This document shows, one piece after another, positions 1 to 7,974 of a stretch of DNA of 64,000 nucleotides. A model generated the notes under the pieces. The model searched no databases, was not told the DNA's origin, and saw only the letters and a list, made by a program, of their open reading frames with translations. Origin of the DNA: Pseudonocardia abyssalis (lineage in GTDB: Bacteria; Actinomycetota; Actinomycetes; Mycobacteriales; Pseudonocardiaceae); contig NZ_JADQDK010000001.1 in NCBI RefSeq assembly GCF_019263705.2, positions 5,518,001 through 5,582,000 on the forward strand. Direction: 5' to 3'. How positions within the stretch are numbered: the stretch's first letter is position 1; every line of letters begins with the position of its first letter. The position numbers and the translations under genes are program-made.

Positions 1-165
1 CGTCGACGGAGGGCTGCCGCGACCCTGGCCCGTACCTCGCCGGGGGAGCATCGGGCGAGTGCCTGCCGGGCCTGGAAGGCACCGTGCTGGCGCAGGAGCG
101 CAGGGGGTCCGCATGCCCCGACGGTCCGGCGACGCGTGCTCGCCGAACAGCTGTACCGGCTGGAC

Positions 166-194
166 TGTGGACAACCCACCGGCGATGTGGACAA
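166..194 (-). promoter_or_regulatory. Pair of DnaA-box-like sequences
   Basis: TGTGGACAA occurs at 166-174 and again at 186-194, exactly 20 bp apart. On the minus strand each reads TTGTCCACA, which is the consensus DnaA box of high-GC actinobacteria as I know it. Two perfect boxes spaced by about two helical turns suggest a small DnaA-binding site, perhaps transcriptional, rather than an origin: no further boxes, no AT-rich stretch and no dnaA/dnaN genes are nearby. Confidence 0.45.
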
Positions 195-310
195 CCCCGC
201 GACCGTCACGCGGCACCACCGAAGTCCGCCGATCACGGCGCGAACGTCGCTCCCGAAGATCCACTGACCACGTCCGCGCCGTGATCAGCGGGCTCAGGGT
301 GGCAAGAAGT

Positions 311-339
311 CACTGCGGGTAGTTGACAATCCCGCAGTG
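311..339. promoter_or_regulatory. Inverted repeat enclosing a -35-like hexamer upstream of ppx
   Basis: CACTGCGGG (311-319) and CCCGCAGTG (331-339) form a perfect 9-bp inverted repeat with an 11-base spacer. The spacer contains TTGACA (323-328), the consensus -35 hexamer. A repressor bound to the arms would cover the promoter. No clear -10 hexamer is visible at 16-19 bp downstream, so the promoter reading is tentative. Confidence 0.4.
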
Positions 340-389
340 TGACGGGTTCGGTCACGGCCGCGTCACGGCGGGGCGGTAGCGTGGGGGTC

Positions 390-1415
390 GTGCGCCTGGG
401 TGTGCTCGACGTCGGTTCCAACACCGTCCATCTGCTCGTGGTGGACGCGCATCGCGGTGGGCACCCGACGCCGATGACGTCGGAGAAGGACGAGCTGCGC
501 CTCGCCGAGAACCTCGACGCCTCCGGGGCACTGACGAAGGCCGGCGCCGACAAACTGGTCCGCACCGTCGCGAAGGCCGGGGCCGCGGCCACGGAGGCGG
601 GCTGCACCGACCTCCTCGCCTTCGCCACCTCCGCCCTGCGCGACGCCACCAACTCCGCGGCCGTGCTCGCCCGCGTCCGCGACGAGACCGGGGTCGGCCT
701 GCAGGTGCTGCCCGGTGACGACGAGGCGCGCTACACCTTCCTCGCCGTCCGCCGGTGGTACGGCTGGTCGGCCGGGCGGCTGCTGGTGCTCGACATCGGC
801 GGCGGATCCCTGGAGCTCGCGGCCGGCCGCGACGAGCACCCGGCGGTGGCCGCGTCGCTGCCGCTCGGGGCCGGGCGGCTCACGCGCGAGTGGTTCCGGT
901 CCGACCCGCCCTCGCGCCGGGAGATCGACGCCCTGCGCACCCACCTCGACGCCGAGCTCGCCCCCGTCGCCCGGCGGATGAGGCGGGCCGGTGTGCCGGA
1001 CCTCGCGGTCGGCACGTCGAAGACCTTCCGCTCGCTGGCCCGGCTCACCGGGGCGGCGCCGTCGAGCGCGGGGCCGCGGGCGCGGCGCCTGCTCACCGAC
1101 GTCGGGCTGCGCCAGCTCACCGCGTTCATCACCCGCATGTCGGCGGGCGACCTCGCCGAGCTGGAGGGCGTGAGCCCCAGCCGGGCCCACCAGCTCGTGG
1201 CGGGCGCGCTGGTCGCCGAGGCCGCGATGCGCGCGCTGCAGATCACGCAGCTGGAGATCTGCCCGTGGGCCCTGCGGGAGGGCGTCATCCTCCGGCGGCT
1301 CGACACGCTGGAGGCGTCGACCCGCCCGCCCTCGGCACAGACCGACCGCTCGGCGCAGGACGCGCCGGACGGACTTGGACGCTTGACGTCGTACGAGGCA
1401 CGGTGTACAGGATGA
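390..1415 (+). CDS. ppx: Ppx/GppA family phosphatase (exopolyphosphatase)
   Basis: Exopolyphosphatase / pppGpp phosphohydrolase family protein of 341 aa, predicted to release phosphate from polyphosphate or convert pppGpp to ppGpp in the cytoplasm. The N-terminus GVLDVGSNTVHLL and the later LVLDIGGGSLEL (about residues 132-143) are the two phosphate-binding loops of the ASKHA fold; GTSKTFRSLARL follows near residue 208. Length fits the short mycobacterial Ppx2 type (no C-terminal HD domain). GTG at 390 is chosen because the family starts directly at the first loop; GTG 381 and an upstream in-frame start at 339 are alternatives. It overlaps the next gene by ATGA and appears to head an operon running to proC, as in Rv0496-Rv0500. 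Confidence 0.88.
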   Translation: MRLGVLDVGSNTVHLLVVDAHRGGHPTPMTSEKDELRLAENLDASGALTKAGADKLVRTVAKAGAAATEAGCTDLLAFATSALRDATNSAAVLARVRDETGVGLQVLPGDDEARYTFLAVRRWYGWSAGRLLVLDIGGGSLELAAGRDEHPAVAASLPLGAGRLTREWFRSDPPSRREIDALRTHLDAELAPVARRMRRAGVPDLAVGTSKTFRSLARLTGAAPSSAGPRARRLLTDVGLRQLTAFITRMSAGDLAELEGVSPSRAHQLVAGALVAEAAMRALQITQLEICPWALREGVILRRLDTLEASTRPPSAQTDRSAQDAPDGLGRLTSYEARCTG

Positions 1416-2773
1416 GTTCCGAGACCGACCACCCCCGTCAGCGCACCGTCGCCGAGCTGCTCGCCGAGCACGGCAACGGCGGTCCGTCCGGTCGACGTCG
1501 TCGCCGCCGGGAGGAAGAGCCGGACGAGGGCGCCCCGCCCGGTCAGCAGGCCCCGATCGCCACGCGGGACCCGGTCGCCCCGTTCGCCCCGCCCGACCGC
1601 GCGGTGCTGCGCGATCCCGTCCCGCCCGCCCGCGTGGCCGGTCCCGACGAGCGCCGCGCGGCGGCGCCCGCGCTGCCCCAGCAGTCCGCACCCCAGCAGT
1701 CCGCACCCCGGCAGTCCGCGTCGCAGCAGGTCCAGTCTCGGCAGGTCCAGCCCCAGCAGGTCCAGAGCCGGCCGGTCCCCCCCGTGTCGCCCCCACCCGT
1801 CGCGGCGCCGGCAGGCCAGGCGCCCGTCCAGCCGTCCGACGGCCCGGCGCCCGCCGCGGTCCAGCCCCCCACGGTGCAGGCCCCGCCGGTCGCACCGCCC
1901 GCCCGGCAGGCGCCGTCCGCTGCCACCCCGTCCGCTGCCACCCCGTCCGCTGCCACCCCGTCCGCTGCCACCCCGTCCGCTGCCACCCCGTCCGCAGCCT
2001 CGCCGTCCGCAGCCTCGCCGTCCGCAGCCTCGCCGTCCGCAGCCTCGCCGGCCACCACCCCGCCGGCCACCCGGCAGGCGGGCCAGCAACAGGCGTCCCC
2101 GCAGCCGACGGCCCAGCAGGGCACGTCCGCCCCGCCTGCGCGTCCCGCCGGTCCGGAGCGCGACCGCCCCACCGACGTGATGCCGCGCTACCGCGACGCA
2201 CCGCAGGAGGCCGAGGACCTCTTCACCCGGCCGATCCCACAGCAGAAGTCCGCGCCCGACGAGGACGTCGACGAGGGCCCGCCGACGATGGTCGGGGCGG
2301 CGCCCGTCGGGGCCGAGTCCTGGCACCGGGCCCGCACCGAGGACGCCGTGCGCGACGGGTCCGCGATCGACGGCGGCCCGCCGCTGCCGGAGGGCCCCGT
2401 CGACGCCCACGAGGAGCCCGCCGGGCTGGGGCCGGTCGACCCGGACGAGTTCGACGACGGCCCGCCCGCCCGCGAGCGCCGTCTCGGCCGCGGTTCGGCG
2501 GCGAAGGAGGCCGCGGCCCCGTCATGGGCGGCGGTGATGGTCCAGTGGATCGCCGGTGCGCTCGGCGGCGCCGTGCTGTGGGTGCTGTTCCGGTTCCTGT
2601 GGCGCAACCTGCCCGTCGTCGCGCTGGCGTCGGCGGTGCTGGTCACGGTCGGGCTCGTGGTGATCGTGCGCGCGCTGCTGCACAACGACGACCGTCGCAC
2701 CACGATCTTCGCGGTGCTCGTGGGGCTCCTGCTGACCGTGTCGCCCGCGATCCTGGTTCTCATGGGCAGATGA
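1412..2773 (+). CDS. Proline/alanine/glutamine-rich membrane protein
   Basis: A 453-aa protein of unknown function, positional counterpart of mycobacterial Rv0497. A short charged N-terminus (QRTVAELLAEHG, then an Arg run) leads into about 300 residues rich in Pro, Ala, Gln and Ser. Residues about 168-213 hold five SAATP and four SAASP pentapeptides encoded by near-identical 15-bp units. Three membrane segments lie in the last 80 residues, ending in LLLTVSPAILVLMGR. The N-terminal two thirds is probably a disordered cytoplasmic region. ATGA overlaps on both sides tie it to ppx and the downstream isomerase-like gene. The repeat number is likely to vary between strains. Confidence 0.8.
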   Translation: MSSETDHPRQRTVAELLAEHGNGGPSGRRRRRREEEPDEGAPPGQQAPIATRDPVAPFAPPDRAVLRDPVPPARVAGPDERRAAAPALPQQSAPQQSAPRQSASQQVQSRQVQPQQVQSRPVPPVSPPPVAAPAGQAPVQPSDGPAPAAVQPPTVQAPPVAPPARQAPSAATPSAATPSAATPSAATPSAATPSAASPSAASPSAASPSAASPATTPPATRQAGQQQASPQPTAQQGTSAPPARPAGPERDRPTDVMPRYRDAPQEAEDLFTRPIPQQKSAPDEDVDEGPPTMVGAAPVGAESWHRARTEDAVRDGSAIDGGPPLPEGPVDAHEEPAGLGPVDPDEFDDGPPARERRLGRGSAAKEAAAPSWAAVMVQWIAGALGGAVLWVLFRFLWRNLPVVALASAVLVTVGLVVIVRALLHNDDRRTTIFAVLVGLLLTVSPAILVLMGR

Positions 2774-3576
2774 GGCCCTCGCCCCCCGTCGCCCTGTCGA
2801 CGGCATCGGTCTATCCCGAACCGGTCGCCGCGGGCTTCGAGGTGGCCGCGGAGCTGGGCTACGACGGCGTCGAGCTGATGGTCTGGTCCGACCCGGTGAG
2901 CCAGGACGTCGCCGCGATCGACCGGCTCGCCGAGCGCCACGGGACGCCGGTGCTGGCCGTCCACGCCCCCTGCCTCGCGGTGACCCAGCGGGTCTGGGGC
3001 GCCGACCCGATCGTCCGCATTCGCCGCTCCGTCGACGCCGCCGCGAAGCTGGGCGCGTCGACCGTGGTCCTGCACCCGCCGTTCCGCTGGCAGCGCCGCT
3101 ACGCCGCGCAGTTCGCCGACGAGGTGGCCAGGGCGGGGGAGTACAGCGGCGTCGCACTGGCGGTCGAGAACATGTTCCCGGTGCAGCGCGGCCCGGTGCG
3201 CGCGGTGCCCTACAGCCCCGGGTTCGACCCCACCGAGGTCGGCCACGCGCACTACACGCTGGACCTCTCGCACACCGCGGCCGCGGGCTCCGACGCCCTC
3301 GCGATGCTCGACCGCATGGGCGATCGCCTCACCCACCTGCACCTCACCGACGGCAGCGGGTCGCCGCGCGACGAGCACCTGGTGCCAGGGCGCGGCACGC
3401 AGCCGTGCGCGGAGGTGTGCGAACGGCTCGCGGCGTCCGGTTTCTCCGGTGTCGTGGTGCTGGAGGTGAGCACGCGCCGCTGCCGCACCCGCTACGAGCG
3501 GACCTCGCTGCTGGCCGAGTCGCTGCTGTTCGCGCGGCTGCACCTGCAGGCCGCACCCGACCACGCGTTGCCCTGA
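2770..3576 (+). CDS. Sugar phosphate isomerase/epimerase family protein (TIM barrel)
   Basis: A 268-aa AP-endonuclease-2-like TIM-barrel protein. Visible strand-end motifs are GYDGVELMVW, HAPCLAV, VVLHPPFRW, LAVENMFP, YTLDLSHTAAAG, HLHLTDG and VVLEVST. The His, Glu and Asp residues in these motifs are the usual metal ligands of the xylose-isomerase-like superfamily. The substrate is unknown. It is the positional and size counterpart of Rv0498. ATG 2770 overlaps the previous stop as ATGA. The operon context (ppx, membrane protein, thioesterase, proC) does not fix a pathway. Confidence 0.82.
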   Translation: MRPSPPVALSTASVYPEPVAAGFEVAAELGYDGVELMVWSDPVSQDVAAIDRLAERHGTPVLAVHAPCLAVTQRVWGADPIVRIRRSVDAAAKLGASTVVLHPPFRWQRRYAAQFADEVARAGEYSGVALAVENMFPVQRGPVRAVPYSPGFDPTEVGHAHYTLDLSHTAAAGSDALAMLDRMGDRLTHLHLTDGSGSPRDEHLVPGRGTQPCAEVCERLAASGFSGVVVLEVSTRRCRTRYERTSLLAESLLFARLHLQAAPDHALP

Positions 3577-3614
3577 TCACCAGTCCCGCGCCGGGTGCGT
3601 GGTAGAGCTTCTGC

Positions 3615-4436
3615 ATGACGACAGGGACGGAGACGGCGCCCTTCCGCCGCGCCATCGCCATCGAGGACCTCGGCGACGGTCGCTTCGGCGCCGAGCTCGG
3701 GCAACACTGGACGGTGGGCCCCAAGGCGCACGGCGGGCTGCTGCTGGTGCTGCTCACCCGCGCGGGCCTGGCCCGGCTCGCCGTCGATGCGCCCGGTGCG
3801 GCCCCCGACCCGCTGGTGATCGCCGCCGACTTCCTGCGCGCCCCCGACCCCGGTCCCGTCGAGATGATGACGGAGGTGCTCAAGCTCGGGCGCACGGTGT
3901 CGGTCGTTCAGGTGCGGATGACCCAGGGCGGGAAGGCGATGCTCGCGGCCACCGTCACCGGTGGGGTGCTGCCCGTCGAGGAGCCGCAGTACGCGGAGCT
4001 GCCGGAGATGGCGGCCGAGCCGCCCGCCGACGCGTTCGACCCCGGGTCGGCCCAGACCGTGTTCGGCCTGTCGACGTCGTGCGACCTGCGCTTCGACGAG
4101 TCGTCGACGGCGTTCATGCGGCGCGAGGTGGCGCCGCCGGTGGTGCGCGGCTGGACACGCCCACGCGACGAGCCCACCGACGTCCTCTACGCCCTGATGG
4201 CGGGCGACATCCTGCCTCCCACCGTGTTCAACGTCGGCGGGCGCTTCGGCTGGGCCCCCACCGTCCAGCTGACGGCACTGCTGCGCGCGCGGCCCGCCCC
4301 CGGCTGGCTGCGGGTCGAGTCGCGGTCGCGGACCGTCGCGGGCACCTGGTTCGACGAGGACGCCACCGTCGTCGACGCGGCGGGCCGGCTGGTCTGCCAG
4401 GCGCGGCAGCTGGCCCTGGCCCCGCTGCAGCGGTAG
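3615..4436 (+). CDS. Thioesterase family protein (hot-dog fold)
   Basis: A 273-aa protein of the acyl-CoA thioesterase-like double hot-dog group, counterpart of Rv0499. The first half contains WTVGPKAHGGLLLVLLTRAG and PLVIAADFLRAPDPG, the helix-strand pattern of one hot-dog unit. The second half, with MAGDILPPTVFNVG and ARPAPGWLRVESRS, is a second unit. Such proteins hydrolyse acyl-CoA thioesters, but no substrate can be assigned. The ATG is 38 bp after the isomerase-like gene, with the promoter-like sequence GGTAGAGCT in between, so it may have its own start of transcription. Confidence 0.75.
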   Translation: MTTGTETAPFRRAIAIEDLGDGRFGAELGQHWTVGPKAHGGLLLVLLTRAGLARLAVDAPGAAPDPLVIAADFLRAPDPGPVEMMTEVLKLGRTVSVVQVRMTQGGKAMLAATVTGGVLPVEEPQYAELPEMAAEPPADAFDPGSAQTVFGLSTSCDLRFDESSTAFMRREVAPPVVRGWTRPRDEPTDVLYALMAGDILPPTVFNVGGRFGWAPTVQLTALLRARPAPGWLRVESRSRTVAGTWFDEDATVVDAAGRLVCQARQLALAPLQR

Positions 4437-4455
4437 CGGGCTACCGTCTCCCCCC

Positions 4456-5268
4456 ATGACACGGATCGCGGTGCTCGGGGCGGGGAAGATCGGCGAGGCG
4501 CTGCTGGCGGGCCTGGTGGCGGCCGGGCGGGCGCCCGGAGACCTGGTGTTCACCGAGCGGCACCCGGAGCGGGCCGCGGAGCTGACCGGGCGCCTGGGCG
4601 TCGCCGCGGTCGACGTCGCGGCGGCCGCGGCGCACGCGGAGATCGTCGTCATCGCGGTCAAGCCGCAGGACATCGTCGCGGTGCTCACCGAGCTGGGCGC
4701 GGAGATCCGTCCCGGCACGCTCGTGGTGTCGCTGTGCGCGGGCATCCCGCTGGCCGTCATCGAGGGCGGGCTGCCCGACGGCACGGCCGCGGTGCGGGTC
4801 ATGCCGAACACGCCGATGCTGGTCGGCGAGGCGATGAGCGCGGTGTCCGGCGGGGCGCACAGCACCGACGAGCAGCTCGCCTCCGTCGAGAAGATGCTCG
4901 GTTCCGTCGGCCGGGTCGTGCGGGTGCCGGAGGGGCAGCAGGATGCCGTGACCGCGCTGTCGGGATCGGGGCCGGCGTACTTCTTCTACCTGGTCGAGGC
5001 CATGATCGACGCCGGGATCCTGCTCGGGCTGCCGCGCGCGGTGGCGGCCGACCTGATCATCCAGTCGGCCTTCGGGGCCGCCGTGATGCTCCGCGAGTCC
5101 GACGACCACCCGGTGATCCTGCGTGAGGCCGTCACCTCCCCGGCGGGCACCACGATCGCCGCGATCCGGGAGCTGGAGAAGCACGGTGTGCGGGCGGCGT
5201 TGATCGACGCGATCGAGGCGGCGCGCGACCGATCGGTCGAACTGGGTCGCGCGGCGGCAGGTCGGTGA
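4456..5268 (+). CDS. proC: Pyrroline-5-carboxylate reductase
   Basis: ProC, 270 aa, reduces 1-pyrroline-5-carboxylate to L-proline with NAD(P)H, the last step of proline synthesis in the cytoplasm. The Rossmann motif GAGKIGEALLAGLVAAG is at residues 7-23. The family motifs VMPNTPMLVGEAM and ALSGSGPAYFFYLVEAM and the C-terminal TSPAGTTIAAIRELE are all intact. Length is typical. The downstream neighbours (HTH protein, then a 33-aa basic protein) are the same as in mycobacteria, which strongly supports the assignment. Confidence 0.97.
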   Translation: MTRIAVLGAGKIGEALLAGLVAAGRAPGDLVFTERHPERAAELTGRLGVAAVDVAAAAAHAEIVVIAVKPQDIVAVLTELGAEIRPGTLVVSLCAGIPLAVIEGGLPDGTAAVRVMPNTPMLVGEAMSAVSGGAHSTDEQLASVEKMLGSVGRVVRVPEGQQDAVTALSGSGPAYFFYLVEAMIDAGILLGLPRAVAADLIIQSAFGAAVMLRESDDHPVILREAVTSPAGTTIAAIRELEKHGVRAALIDAIEAARDRSVELGRAAAGR

Positions 5269-5358
5269 CCCGATCGGAGGACCCCACATCACCCTGACGC
5301 GAGGCTGAATCCCACGCTCGTGTGGCGATGCGTGTCGAAGTCGTCACAGGGACACCGC

Positions 5359-5364
5359 TAAGCT
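5359..5364 (+). promoter_or_regulatory. Probable -10 element for the HTH gene
   Basis: TAAGCT fits the actinobacterial TANNNT -10 pattern. Transcription would start about 7 bases later, which leaves no room for a start codon at ATG 5366. The in-frame ATG at 5417, with GTGAGTGGG just upstream, is therefore the better start of the HTH protein. Confidence 0.4.
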
Positions 5365-5416
5365 CATGCAGAACACCAGTGCCGTGTCTGGTGACCAGAC
5401 GAAAGCGGTGAGTGGG

Positions 5417-5620
5417 ATGGCGTCCGAACAGCACGGGTTCGCCCAGGTGCAGTTCCTGACCGTGGCCGAGGTCGCGGCGACCATGCGGGTCTCGAAGATG
5501 ACCGTGTACCGCCTCGTGCACTCCGGCGAACTGCCGGCGGCCCGGGTCGGCCGCTCCTTCCGCGTGCCCAAGCCCGCGGTCGAGGACTACCTCCGCAACG
5601 CCTACTTCGACGCGGGCTGA
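5417..5620 (+). CDS. Excisionase-type helix-turn-helix DNA-binding protein
   Basis: A 67-aa single-domain protein of the MerR/excisionase HTH_17 group. The core LTVAEVAATMRVSKMTVYRLVHSGELPAARVGRSFRVPKPAV is nearly identical in pattern to mycobacterial Rv0500A, which has the same position after proC. The recognition helix is SKMTVYRLV, followed by the wing RVGRSFRVP. It is expected to bind DNA as a small architectural or regulatory protein; its targets are unknown. It is chromosomal and conserved in synteny, so it is not a sign of an integrated phage. An earlier in-frame ATG at 5366 would add 17 residues. Confidence 0.9.
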   Translation: MASEQHGFAQVQFLTVAEVAATMRVSKMTVYRLVHSGELPAARVGRSFRVPKPAVEDYLRNAYFDAG

Positions 5621-5641
5621 CGGTCGGCCGGAGTGCCCCGG

Positions 5642-5647
5642 TAAGGT
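5642..5647 (+). promoter_or_regulatory. Probable -10 element for the 33-aa ribosomal protein gene
   Basis: TAAGGT lies 66 bp upstream of the ATG at 5713, and AGGAAGG (5699-5705) provides a ribosome-binding site 8 bases before that ATG. The leader of roughly 60 bases is compatible with independent, strong expression of a ribosomal protein. Confidence 0.35.
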
Positions 5648-5712
5648 GGAACACCGGTCGTCACCCCGCGCGGGCCCGTCCGCTCCACCCGTAGACCAGG
5701 AAGGCTCCCAGC

Positions 5713-5814
5713 ATGGGTTCAGTCATCAAGAAGCGCCGCAAGCGGATGTCGAAGAAGAAGCACCGCAAGCTTCTCCGCAAGACCCGCGTGCAGCGTCGCA
5801 AGCTCGGCAAGTGA
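5713..5814 (+). CDS. 33-aa basic protein, bS22-like (AURKAIP1/COX24 domain)
   Basis: A 33-residue open frame that begins [19 protein letters not shown] and ends QRRKLGK; about half of its residues are Lys or Arg. This is the AURKAIP1/COX24 C-terminal signature and matches Rv0500B, which I recall as the small ribosomal protein bS22 seen in mycobacterial 70S structures. It should sit on the small subunit. The position between the excisionase-like HTH gene and the galE2-like gene is exactly as in mycobacteria. A ribosome-binding site (AGGAAGG) precedes it and a hairpin follows it. It is easy to miss because of its length. Confidence 0.9.
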   Translation: MGSVIKKRRKRMSKKKHRKLLRKTRVQRRKLGK

Positions 5815-5819
5815 GGCGC

Positions 5820-5839
5820 GCCGGCGGGTGACCGCCGGC
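5820..5839 (+). terminator. Hairpin after the 33-aa protein gene
   Basis: GCCGGCGG (5820-5827) and CCGCCGGC (5832-5839) form a perfect 8-bp stem with a 4-base loop, starting 6 bases after the stop codon. No U-tract follows, which is usual for actinobacterial hairpin terminators. Confidence 0.5.
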
Positions 5840-5876
5840 CCCTCCCGCGGGTGTCGGTGACCACGACCCGACCCGG

Positions 5877-5911
5877 GGTGAGTGCGCAAGGTCTAGCATC
5901 GGCCACTCACC
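5877..5911. promoter_or_regulatory. Promoter with flanking inverted repeat before the epimerase gene
   Basis: TAGCAT (5894-5899) is a good -10 hexamer about 40 bp before the GTG start. It sits inside a perfect 8-bp inverted repeat, GGTGAGTG (5877-5884) and CACTCACC (5904-5911). A dimeric regulator bound to the repeat would span the -10 region and probably the transcription start. Confidence 0.4.
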
Positions 5912-5938
5912 GCACCGTTCTTTCTTCGGAGTAGTTCC

Positions 5939-6976
5939 GTGACGCCATCTGTCGTGCTCGTCACGGGGGTCAGCGGCTTCCTGGGTGGGCACCTCGCCGC
6001 CCGGCTCGCCGCGAACCCCGACATCGACCGCGTCCTCGGGGTCGACACCGTCCCCCCGCCGCGCGATCTCCTGCGGCGGATGGGGCGTGCGGAGTTCGTG
6101 CGCGCCGACATCCGGAACCCGCTCATCTCCAAGGTCATCGAGCACGCCGAGGTCGACACCGTCGTGCACGCGTCGCTGTCGGCCAACCCGGGATCCTCCG
6201 GTGGGCGCGCCACGATGAAGGAGATGAACGTCATCGGGACGATGCAACTCCTCGCCGCGTGCCAGAAGGCGCCGACGATCAAGCGCATGATCCTCAAGTC
6301 CACCACCGCGGTGTACGGGTCGAGCCCGCGCGACCCGGCCCTGTTCGACGAGACGACCACGCCGAAGGACCTGCCGTCGGGCGGGTACGCGAAGGACGCC
6401 GTCGAGATAGAGGGCTATCTGCGCGGCTTCGGCAGGCGCCGCCCGGACGTGTCGGTCACCGTCCTGCGGTTCTCCAACTTCATCGGCCCGCGCATCGACA
6501 CGGTGCTGACGCGCTACTTCGCGCTTCCCGTCATCCCCACCGTGCTCGGCTACGACGCCCGGGTGCAGCTCCTGCACGAGGAGGATGCGCTCGCCGTGCT
6601 GGAGCGCGCCACGAACCAGGACATCCCCGGCGTCTACAACGTCGCCGCCGACGGCGTGCTGCTGCTCTCCCAGGCCATCCGGCGGGCCGGACGCGTGCCG
6701 CTGCCGGTGCCGAGCGGAGCCGTCGGGCCGGTGAGCCGGATCTTCCGCAGTGCCCGGCTCGTCGACTTCTCACCGGAGCAGATGCGCTTCCTCAACTTCG
6801 GCCGGGTCGTCGACACCGGCCGGCTGCGCCGCCAGTTCGGCTTCACCCCGCGCTGGACCACGACCCAGGCCTTCGACGACTACGTGCGCGGCCGCGCGCT
6901 GCGCCCGGTCATCTCCGCCGACCAGATCGAGACGGTGGAGCGCGGCCTGCTCGCCGCCGCCCGGAGCCTCCGGTGA
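5939..6976 (+). CDS. NAD-dependent epimerase/dehydratase family protein (GalE2-like)
   Basis: A 345-aa extended short-chain dehydrogenase, counterpart of Rv0501 (galE2). The NAD-binding loop GVSGFLGGHLAARL lies at residues 9-22 and an acidic VDTV follows the second strand. The usual catalytic Tyr-x-x-x-Lys is not evident: the corresponding site reads GGYAKDAVEIEGY, with Lys two residues after the Tyr. The family annotation as UDP-glucose 4-epimerase should therefore be treated with caution. The C-terminus is rich in Arg. The GTG start has CGGAG ten bases upstream. The next gene, an acyltransferase, follows by 26 bp. Confidence 0.85.
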   Translation: MTPSVVLVTGVSGFLGGHLAARLAANPDIDRVLGVDTVPPPRDLLRRMGRAEFVRADIRNPLISKVIEHAEVDTVVHASLSANPGSSGGRATMKEMNVIGTMQLLAACQKAPTIKRMILKSTTAVYGSSPRDPALFDETTTPKDLPSGGYAKDAVEIEGYLRGFGRRRPDVSVTVLRFSNFIGPRIDTVLTRYFALPVIPTVLGYDARVQLLHEEDALAVLERATNQDIPGVYNVAADGVLLLSQAIRRAGRVPLPVPSGAVGPVSRIFRSARLVDFSPEQMRFLNFGRVVDTGRLRRQFGFTPRWTTTQAFDDYVRGRALRPVISADQIETVERGLLAAARSLR

Positions 6977-7002
6977 CGCACGCCGACGCGAGGAGGACTG
7001 CC

Positions 7003-7974
<972 letters not shown>

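Larger units (their letters stand above)
1..389. other. Non-coding region upstream of ppx
   Basis: No convincing gene is seen in this stretch. The short open frames have no ribosome-binding site and no recognisable protein sequence. It holds two DnaA-box-like words (166-194), a 12-bp inverted repeat with arms 231-242 and 275-286, and a 9-bp inverted repeat enclosing a TTGACA hexamer (311-339). It is therefore best read as the regulatory leader of the ppx operon plus the end of an intergenic space that begins outside the window. Confidence 0.6.

Noticed and set aside
166..194. Replication origin
   Set aside because: Only two DnaA-box-like words, no AT-rich unwinding region, no dnaA or dnaN nearby.
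59..322. Possible short plus-strand gene at the left edge
   Set aside because: No ribosome-binding site or conserved sequence, and it overlaps DnaA-box-like words and an inverted repeat.
1915..2050. Tandem repeats taken as a CRISPR array
   Set aside because: Units are 15 bp without spacers, in frame with a coding sequence, and code for Pro/Ala pentapeptides.
363..2201. A 612-residue minus-strand open frame over ppx and the membrane protein
   Set aside because: Arg/Gly/Pro-rich shadow without domain or ribosome-binding site; both plus-strand frames show family motifs.
5366..5620. Excisionase-like HTH protein as a sign of a phage or integrative element
   Set aside because: It has the conserved chromosomal position of Rv0500A after proC; no integrase or attachment site is near.
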